Source: Rodentolepis nana
Lineage: Eukaryota > Platyhelminthes > Cestoda > Cyclophyllidea > Hymenolepididae
Direction of reading: 5' to 3'
NCBI GenBank assembly: GCA_900617975.1
Contig: UZAE01012497.1
Span: forward strand, 1 to 39,254
DNA length: 39,254 nt
How positions within the stretch are numbered: the first letter of the stretch is position 1; every line of letters begins with the position of its first letter. Positions 35,501 through 39,254 of this stretch are shown here, piece by piece. The translations under genes were made by a program, and so were the position numbers. The notes under the pieces were generated by a model. That model saw only the letters and a program-made list of their open reading frames with translations, did not search any database and was not told the origin of the DNA.

Positions 35501-37284
35501 CAGGATTGTATTCCTTTATCCAAGTTAATTGTAGCTACCATTTTCCTTTCCAGTAACTGAAGGAAACATCACCTGGGGAATCTAATAATTTCAAATAGTT
35601 ACCACTTTGCTATATCGCATAGTAATCACATTTTCGAGAGTAATTTTGTCCGCTGATTAGATAATTGTTCACATCCGGCGGATATTCTGAAAATGGAAAA
35701 TTTTTATTAAATTGTTAATCCTGCCTTCCGTAATAATTCTGTTTTATAGTTCATGAACAATAGTATCCATTTGCACGTTTGGTTTGACTTCAAGGCTTAA
35801 ATTTTCCAGTGGTGATAGAAAATACATTGCATTTTTAATACCCCCCCCCCGTCAAAGCCGATGACTTTCTCGCTTTTGGATGCTAAAACTATTATCCGCC
35901 TCTCTAGTGCCCTGCCCTCATTTGCACAAAATTAATCTATTCCATGATTGGCTATCCAACTTATGGTTCAATTTTTAGGTTCCTGAAGACCTCTCATATC
36001 CTGCTCAACGAGCTTCAAGCAGTATGGGACAGCCATATCCAAGCCAATCTGTTAACGGCGTCAGCGCTCCCTCACCCCTTAGACAATCTACCAACTCCAA
36101 TACTACTCATATTTTGTAAGTTTACTCTCAAACTCCCACTCTTGATTGTTGACTCTGATTTGCGCTTACTGTGATAACAATATATTGTTGTGATTAATCG
36201 TCGTAAACAAAAATAGCAGCAATGGACGGAATCGCAGCTTGCAGCGTTTAATGGAAGCCGAAGCTTTGCGCTTGAATGAAAGTGGACGCCCAAATTCGGC
36301 CAGTCCAGTTCCACCCAAACCTCAAATCCGCATGACGTCTACGACTTCCCCTGCCCAGCAAAAACCCTCCCAAGATGCCGTTGGAACTGATACCAACAGC
36401 AGACGTCATTCTGTTCCCTCGTACAGAATTGTTGCTTCTAGTAGCGCTGCCAATGCTGCTCCACCATCTAGGTATCGCATCCGCTCGTGCTGAATAGACC
36501 GCATTTGCAAGCATGATTAAGAATTTATGTATAATTTGGAGCCTGATTTAAAGAGTGCATGACCTTATGAAGGAATGAGATTACTTATTTTTTACACTTA
36601 TATTCACATTTTGAATGAACATATTCCCTCTTAGACATCCTTACAGAACTATGATGGGAAATGTCCCAGTAGCGACCTCTGGTGCCTTGCTAGAGAGTCC
36701 AGGTTCGAGTGCGAGCTCAAAATCCGATCCTGCTTCAGTGACAAAGCAAATAAATCAAGGAGGTTTGGTGCCGGCTTCCTCACCCTACAATACTCACTTT
36801 CCACATGAGGGAGATGTTCCTCTAATGAACACACATCATCATCACCATCCCCATCAGCATTATCCAACTTCCACGACTACTCCATCCACAACTACAATGG
36901 GAATACCTGGAACTCCAAAACCAATGTACCTTCAACGTGTTGGTCCAGGCAGTTCACAATTTGCTCCCTCACCAACTCCCACTAAGAAGAAATCGATAAC
37001 AGGCACACTGGGTCGAATCTTTAAGCGGGGTGGGAAGGATCAACCACAGATCGGTCTGCCTCAAAGCCCTGTATTCCATCGCCAACAGCGCTTGGCTTCC
37101 ACTTCACCATCACTGGGTATTGCCTATAATTCTCAAGCTGCTGCACAAATGCAGCAGAAACAGCTACTTCAACACCAGCAACAGCAGCATTTACAATTCC
37201 TCCGGCATAAAGAAATGCAGCAGCAACACCTCTATCAGCTAGCTCAGCGTCAGCAACAACAGCAGCAGCAGTTGCAACAACAGG
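4225..37284 (+). CDS. PPFIA: Liprin-alpha, 15 exons, N-terminal 1245 residues (3' end outside window)
   Basis: Exons: 4225-4470, 4634-4735, 5781-6078, 15705-15982, 20065-20241, 21377-21709, 25559-25778, 26307-26522, 31817-31878, 33148-33318, 34208-34609, 34690-34878, 35979-36115, 36217-36471, 36635-37284. All phases match. Family hallmarks include [11 protein letters not shown] at the N-terminus, [10 protein letters not shown] / [65 protein letters not shown] and [20 protein letters not shown]. In other animals liprin-alpha is a scaffold of the presynaptic active zone: its coiled coils oligomerise and bind RIM, ELKS and kinesin KIF1A, and its C-terminal SAM domains bind LAR-type receptor phosphatases. 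Residues 1-about 550 are coiled coil and about 700-1245 are low-complexity linker. The SAM domains are not in the window. The linker is longer than I recall for human or fly homologues, where the SAM region begins near residue 860-900. Confidence 0.95.
4634..4735 (+). CDS. PPFIA: Liprin-alpha exon 2 (residues 83-116)
   Basis: Acceptor TTATTCAG, donor CGA|GTAAGT, phase 0 at both ends. Encodes [17 protein letters not shown] followed by [13 protein letters not shown], which matches the strongly conserved coiled-coil segment of all liprin-alphas. It is too short to appear as a free-standing open frame with a start codon. Confidence 0.95.
4736..5780 (+). other. Intron 2, no further gene seen
   Basis: 1045 bases of AT-rich sequence with a consensus donor and an acceptor TTATGTCTAG. 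No repeat copy or alternative exon recognised. Confidence 0.7.
5781..6078 (+). CDS. PPFIA: Liprin-alpha exon 3 (residues 117-216)
   Basis: Starts [20 protein letters not shown] and continues [40 protein letters not shown]. This is the most conserved block of the family. It ends in phase 1 at ACCG|GTGATT, with the Gly codon completed in exon 4. The open frame beyond 6078 (about 30 hydrophobic residues) is intron. Confidence 0.95.
8733..8753. repeat. Poly-G run with undetermined base
   Basis: Seventeen G, one N at 8750, then three more G. The N is the only ambiguous base in the window. The run length is probably uncertain because homopolymers are hard to sequence. Confidence 0.9.
9384..9403. 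repeat. (AAT)n microsatellite
   Basis: About seven AAT units within intron 3, directly preceded by TGTTCGAACCC. Confidence 0.85.
12691..13043. repeat. C-rich simple-sequence cluster
   Basis: Two C-rich tracts: nine C at 12691-12699 followed by CT/C-rich sequence to about 12718, and ten C at 13029-13038 followed by CCCT repeats. The latter gives a proline-rich translation in the frame 12918-13328, which I take as an artefact. Confidence 0.8.
14205..14265. repeat. GT/GC-rich microsatellite
   Basis: Degenerate GTGC/GTGT repeat in intron 3. It explains the Cys/Val-rich start of an apparent open frame at 14213. Confidence 0.8.
14722..15054 (-). mobile_element. SINE-like element copy B
   Basis: Near full-length copy. 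On the + strand it runs from TTATTTATTTACTTATATCA through GACTTCGGGCTCCACAGAGG, ATGTAAAAGAGACAGACAG and GGGTCATGGTAGTTTGAAGT to CTACGTGGAGGTAAGTCTAC and CACGCACCC. Read on the minus strand it begins GGGTGCG and ends in an A-rich ATAA-type tail, so it is antisense to liprin. CACACATT flanks both ends (14714-14721 and 15055-15062), a weak 8-nt target duplication. No internal protein frame is convincing. No clear RNA polymerase III A or B box was found, so its RNA of origin is unknown. Confidence 0.78.
15705..15982 (+). CDS. PPFIA: Liprin-alpha exon 4 (residues 216-308), poly-Ala linker and coiled coil
   Basis: GC completes a Gly codon, then [21 protein letters not shown] Ser/Gly/Asn-rich spacer follows, then 12 Ala/Val in a 13-residue run (264-276) broken by one Ser, then [15 protein letters not shown] and the coiled coil [14 protein letters not shown]. 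Ends phase 0 at CAG|GTAAAT. The acceptor AATAAAG is preceded by a TTG-rich tract. The two opposite-strand frames over it are shadows. Confidence 0.9.
15983..20064 (+). other. Intron 4 (4.1 kb) with one rearranged SINE-like copy
   Basis: Contains SINE-like copy C at 16907-17226 and otherwise unremarkable AT-rich sequence. A perfect CRE-type octamer TGACGTCA lies at 16885-16892, overlapping the left target duplication. No alternative exon recognised. Confidence 0.65.
16907..17226 (-). mobile_element. SINE-like element copy C, internally duplicated, lacking the tail segment
   Basis: Matches copies B, D and E from GGGGAACAG and CACAGATGTAAAAGAGAC to the CGTGGAGGTAAGTC end and GCACACCCC. It lacks the roughly 75-base AAATGGCAGG...GACTTCGGGCTTC segment with the A-rich tail. 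Two internal segments are tandemly doubled: 17053-17091 with 17099-17138, and 17142-17179 with 17181-17219. It is flanked by a 19-nt duplication with one mismatch, at 16888-16906 and 17227-17245, beginning CGTCATAAA. Confidence 0.75.
20065..20241 (+). CDS. PPFIA: Liprin-alpha exon 5 (residues 309-367)
   Basis: Reads [20 protein letters not shown] then [20 protein letters not shown]. This corresponds to the family's QRD(V/L)RE...EDxEERITTLEKRYLAAQ coiled-coil block. Phase 0 at both ends, donor CAG|GTTAAT. Confidence 0.95.
20415..20450. repeat. (AT)18 microsatellite
   Basis: Uninterrupted dinucleotide tract directly left of the palindrome in intron 5. Confidence 0.95.
20453..20508. repeat. Perfect 56-nt palindrome with (TA)20 core
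   Basis: TATTCCGT at 20453-20460, then exactly 20 TA units at 20461-20500, then ACGGAATA at 20501-20508. The whole 56 bases equal their own reverse complement. Confidence 0.95.
21377..21709 (+). CDS. PPFIA: Liprin-alpha exon 6 (residues 368-478)
   Basis: Reads [20 protein letters not shown], then [15 protein letters not shown] and a less conserved Ser/Asp-rich part. It ends with [20 protein letters not shown], a strongly conserved liprin signature, and TAT. Phase 0 at both ends, donor ACT|GTAAGA. Confidence 0.95.
21710..25558 (+). other. Intron 6 (3.8 kb): G/C runs and one SINE-like copy
   Basis: Holds G or C runs at 22692-22704, 23628-23637, 24350-24363 and 24772-24783, and SINE-like copy D. 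The frames at 22220, 22536, 22690 and 23464 are short and featureless. Confidence 0.7.
24641..24990 (-). mobile_element. SINE-like element copy D with 16-nt target duplication
   Basis: Element body 24657-24974 is bounded by perfect copies of TGTTTTCCAATTATTT at 24641-24656 and 24975-24990. Reading on the minus strand, the 3' tail is AAATAAATAAG-like. The 5' end is cut short at CACCACGTGGA, about 25 bases shorter than copies B and E. Target duplication, A-rich tail and 5' truncation together indicate insertion by target-primed reverse transcription. A 12-G run lies inside it at 24772-24783. Confidence 0.88.
25559..25778 (+). CDS. PPFIA: Liprin-alpha exon 7 (residues 479-552)
   Basis: Reads [20 protein letters not shown] then [20 protein letters not shown], the conserved second coiled-coil homology segment. 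It ends TNLN in phase 1 at a consensus donor AACA|GTAAGT. Confidence 0.95.
25779..26306 (+). other. Intron 7 (528 bases), no other gene seen
   Basis: AT-rich except for a GC-richer patch at 26170-26220. The acceptor used for exon 8 is CTCTCACCACCACAG at 26292-26306. An earlier AG at 26271-26272 would put the next exon out of phase with exon 7. Confidence 0.55.
26307..26522 (+). CDS. PPFIA: Liprin-alpha exon 8 (residues 552-624), probable
   Basis: CG completes a Thr codon from exon 7, then [39 protein letters not shown] and [16 protein letters not shown]. The VLR..QK..RLA pattern resembles the human VLRRPQKGRLA segment at the same place. The exon is 216 bases, phase 1 at both ends, so skipping it keeps the frame. 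The donor AAAT|GTGTGT is weak. The entry was chosen because it is the acceptor that joins exon 7 in phase to this frame. Confidence 0.7.
29983..30301 (-). mobile_element. SINE-like element copy E with 14-nt target duplication
   Basis: Body 29997-30287 lies between perfect copies of GTCCATTCAGATAT at 29983-29996 and 30288-30301. On the minus strand it begins GGGGTGCGCGATAGACTTAC and ends TGATATAAATAAATAA. This is the cleanest copy and defines a full length of about 290 bases. The minus-strand frame of 72 codons inside it looks like a chance frame, since it is not shared intact by the other copies. Confidence 0.9.
30538..30960. other. GC- and CpG-rich patch in intron 8
   Basis: Clearly richer in G, C and CpG than the intron around it, with repeated TGCGTGCGTGC, CACGTG-type and GTGTGT stretches. 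A 115-codon + frame (30538-30885) runs through it but reads as Arg-rich and unstructured, and resembles nothing I know. It could be a regulatory element, an alternative promoter or old repeat sequence. Confidence 0.35.
31817..31878 (+). CDS. PPFIA: Liprin-alpha exon 9 (residues 624-644)
   Basis: A 62-base exon. AT completes a codon, then [20 protein letters not shown], phase 0 at donor AAT|GTGAGT. Acceptor AAATTTTAG. It joins in phase both to exon 8 and directly to exon 7. Too short to show as an open frame. Confidence 0.8.
31879..33147 (+). other. Intron 9 (1.27 kb): CA and GA repeats
   Basis: Contains a (CA)n-like tract near 32428-32455, which explains the Cys/Val-rich minus-strand frame at 32196-32477, and a (GA)n tract at about 32694-32711. 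No exon recognised. Confidence 0.7.
33148..33318 (+). CDS. PPFIA: Liprin-alpha exon 10 (residues 645-701)
   Basis: Begins [20 protein letters not shown] and ends with [24 protein letters not shown]. The DAxxLAMMLQ(E/D)QLDAIN(N/K)EI(K/R)LIQ motif is diagnostic of liprin-alpha. Phase 0 at both ends. Donor CAG|GTACAT. Confidence 0.95.
33319..34207 (+). other. Intron 10 (889 bases), no other gene seen
   Basis: AT-rich with a short G-rich patch at about 33975-33988. No repeat copy or alternative exon recognised. Acceptor GATGCCTATAG. Confidence 0.7.
34208..34609 (+). CDS. PPFIA: Liprin-alpha exon 11 (residues 702-835), linker
   Basis: Opens [17 protein letters not shown], the conserved end of the coiled coil (EEKxxTExRAEEIESRV in others). 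It then turns into a Pro/Ser/Thr/Gly-rich linker with [18 protein letters not shown], similar in place and style to the Ser-Thr-Pro segment of vertebrate liprins, a possible phosphorylation region. Phase 0 at both ends. Donor CAG|GTTAGT. The following intron is only 80 bases. Confidence 0.92.
34690..34878 (+). CDS. PPFIA: Liprin-alpha exon 12 (residues 836-898), linker
   Basis: Acceptor TACTTTCAG. Reads [19 protein letters not shown] then [20 protein letters not shown] and ends [10 protein letters not shown], phase 0. The donor is AAG|GTATAT, and an (AT)10 tract begins immediately after it. The + frame running on from exon 11 crosses this exon in the wrong frame. Confidence 0.82.
34879..35978 (+). 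other. Intron 12 (1.1 kb) starting in an AT microsatellite
   Basis: The first 22 bases are GT followed by (AT)10. A C10 run lies at 35841-35850. No exon seen. Acceptor TTCAATTTTTAG. Confidence 0.7.
35979..36115 (+). CDS. PPFIA: Liprin-alpha exon 13 (residues 899-944), linker
   Basis: Reads [20 protein letters not shown] then [20 protein letters not shown]. Ends in phase 2 (TT) at a consensus donor GTAAGT. Ser/Pro/Gln-rich and little conserved. Assigned by splice phase and position. Intron 13 is 101 bases. Confidence 0.82.
36217..36471 (+). CDS. PPFIA: Liprin-alpha exon 14 (residues 944-1029), linker
   Basis: Begins [20 protein letters not shown] and ends [11 protein letters not shown]. Phase 2 at both ends. 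The acceptor is the tandem TAGCAG: use of the second AG (exon start 36220) would drop one Ser without changing frame. The donor is CTAG|GTATCG. The frame continuing past 36471 hits a stop quickly. Confidence 0.88.
36635..37284 (+). CDS. PPFIA: Liprin-alpha exon 15 (residues 1029-1245), His and Gln runs, basic motif
   Basis: Acceptor ATTCCCTCTTAG. Reads [20 protein letters not shown] and on through Ser-rich sequence, a His run HHHHHPHQH (1096-1104) and the basic motif [18 protein letters not shown] from 1146. The motif resembles the KSSIGRLFGKKEK segment found before the SAM domains of other liprin-alphas. It ends in a Gln-rich tract of mixed CAG/CAA codons, in phase 1 at CAGG|GTAAAC. The next exon lies outside the window. 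Confidence 0.9.
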
Positions 37285-39254
37285 GTAAACACTAACTACT
37301 TCAATGTAATATTTAGTACTATTCATGAAGGTAACATTCATGCAATCTTAATTTAAAGTTTCGGAACCTAACTACAGTGGCAGTGGTGAAGGTCATTTTC
37401 AGTTGCCTGTTCAAATCACTTAGATGAGCCAATGGGTCTCATGTCCACACCTGTATTTTTCATAGCGAATTCGGTCTCTGAGCTATGTCTAGAATATTAT
37501 AAGCGTGTCTTTTTACCTTTTCTGCATTGCATATTATTTTTGCAGTTAAATTAGTTCTTTATGAGAAAATGATTTTTGTCGGTGAACGTGTTTGATAATT
37601 TTGATGCTTTTGTTTATAACCTGAGGCAATAGTGAGCAGAGTTCAATTTTCCAGGCACTTTAACCAACCAGAGTGAAGTATAAGAAAGGCGAGTGAGCTG
37701 TGTATGGACACGTCGTAGTTTAACTTTGCTTCATATAACTTCTTTTCAATTATCTGTTTACACTTATGTTTTTGAATTTAGTTCATATTTAGGGGCGAGT
37801 TGGTCTATTAATGCTCGTATTAACATAAAATCAAACATGACGGATGGTTTGAAATAGTTTTTTTCTGTTTCTATTCTTTGTTAAGTCAATTTTTTTTGAT
37901 CCCACAAGCAATCTTGCACCAGAAACAGCTCTGGATGAAAATAGCTAACTACATCATTCCCGTCCTTATTATTCCAGGGTGTTTTAGCTGGTACTAGGTG
38001 AGACAAATTTCTTACCCTGATGAAAGTTATTGAAAACTACGTTAAATACTTTGAAAGCAAGCGTGCCTTCCTTGGATCAAATATTGGTACATTTTACCAA
38101 GTTACAGTTGTCTGAGGAGTCAAAGAGAGAGACCGTGACAAGTTTGATAGTTAAACACTTGTTTTGGAATAATTGTCTCCTCTCATCATCGATCAGCTCA
38201 TTAGTATCTTGTGCAAAGTCAAAACAGAGTCAAGTTTTTTGGAATCTCTACATTCGATTCTGGTGATATTATATTTAACGCAGTGCAACTCAACAATGAC
38301 CTTTTAGTGTCCCCAGAACTTCATCGCCTTAATTCTTCTTCTTCTTCAACTAATTCCTATCTACTTCGAAATTCAGTAATTTGTATGAATCTCTTAGCTT
38401 GCGTGTGACATTGTTAATCAAATTAAGTTGTAAAAACGTTTAAGTAACAAATGCACTCCAAAATGTAAGTTTCCTAGCGTTTGCTGGGGATATGCAAAAA
38501 TTACACATCAGATTATATTGCCTAGGTACGAACCAAAGCTTGGAAATGTATCTAAGAGGGAATTTTTTTTTCTATCAATATTGGAAGTAAAGTACCATTT
38601 TATTTTGGAAACAGGTAGGTAATTTGTATTCCCTCTATTTCTCCATATGGATCTATTGGAAATTAGTCTGCTGAATATCAACTGAAGTAACGACCGGAGT
38701 TAGTAAAGACCCTGTAAATTGGAAAATGTGGAAGCACAGATATGTGTGCAATGATAGGTCTTCTGACCTAGCCAATGATGAGTCCAATCATTGGCCGATA
38801 TCAACGTAAAATTTACTAAATTATGTTAATATGTAAAGTCAGCCAGAAGGAAGTACTTACGAGCAGAATTTGAAGTCATTAAGAGGCTTTTAAACTTTTT
38901 TTATGTCAATACCGATCCATTGATGCTTACCCTGGGAATAAAGGCACTAGTTCTACTTTCGTTGCCACAGTTAAGCTACCCTTGGTGGATCATTCAATTC
39001 GACCCTAGACACATGTTGTCTTTTCGTCCTTATACTGAAAGGATAATGATACATACTAGGGGTTACGTGATCTGTCCAAATTAAGTGAAACTGGCCGTAG
39101 TAGGCATTATGCGCTGAAAAATCTAGGCCATTGATATCACAACTTATCGGCTGTCATTATTACACCAAATAATGCATAAAGGTGATGGTTTAATCGTGGA
39201 GAAATGATTGAAATCAATTTAAAGAAGAAAATTCAATAAGTGAGTAGGGGGGGG
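37285..39254 (+). other. Intron 15 (partial), no exon recognised
   Basis: About 2 kb of AT-rich sequence ending at the window edge in a run of eight G. No SAM-domain sequence such as the WDGP..V..WLE motif was found in any frame, so the gene continues to the right. The frames at 38030 and 38211 look non-coding. Confidence 0.65.

Noticed and set aside
37978..37997. A 20-base candidate exon (acceptor ATTCCAG, donor CTAG|GTGAGA) after exon 15
   Set aside because: Joined in phase 1 to exon 15 it gives six residues and then an in-frame TAG. It does not resemble the liprin sequence expected next. It could at most be a rare truncating exon.

Overview
This is animal nuclear DNA. It has spliceosomal introns with GT/AG borders, AT-rich introns full of simple repeats, and 15 exons that join in phase into most of a liprin-alpha gene (PPFIA / Caenorhabditis syd-2 family). 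The compact gene just upstream, the short 5' leaders that begin at a splice-acceptor-like site, and the overall composition suggest a flatworm, possibly a tapeworm. That assignment is an inference; only 'bilaterian animal' is secure.

Layout. 1-111: end of a dispersed SINE-like element, cut by the window edge. 112-1987: AT-rich, no gene seen. 2004-3006: a small three-exon gene on the + strand encoding an 86-residue His/Gly/Lys-rich protein that I do not recognise, with a polyadenylation signal at 3042. 3048-4129: AT-rich spacer. 4225-37284: liprin-alpha on the + strand, 15 coding exons totalling 3736 nt (1245 codons plus one base). It covers the N-terminal coiled-coil half and the long low-complexity linker. 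The three SAM domains expected at the C-terminus lie beyond the right edge, so the gene is incomplete here. 37285-39254 is the start of the next intron.

Intron 3 (9.6 kb) and introns 4, 6 and 8 (about 3.8-5.3 kb) make up most of the window. They carry four more copies of the SINE-like element at 14.7, 16.9, 24.7 and 30.0 kb. Two of these are flanked by perfect 14- and 16-nt target-site duplications and one by a 19-nt duplication with a single mismatch. Fifteen or more runs of 7-17 G or C, three (AT)n tracts and a perfect 56-nt palindrome complete the repeat content.

No tRNA, rRNA, CRISPR or protein-coding transposon was found. Most other open frames are shadows of the exons or chance frames in introns. 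The items most worth following are the small His-rich gene, the SINE-like family with its built-in splice-donor consensus on the liprin sense strand, and the enlarged poly-Ala/His/Gln linker of this liprin.
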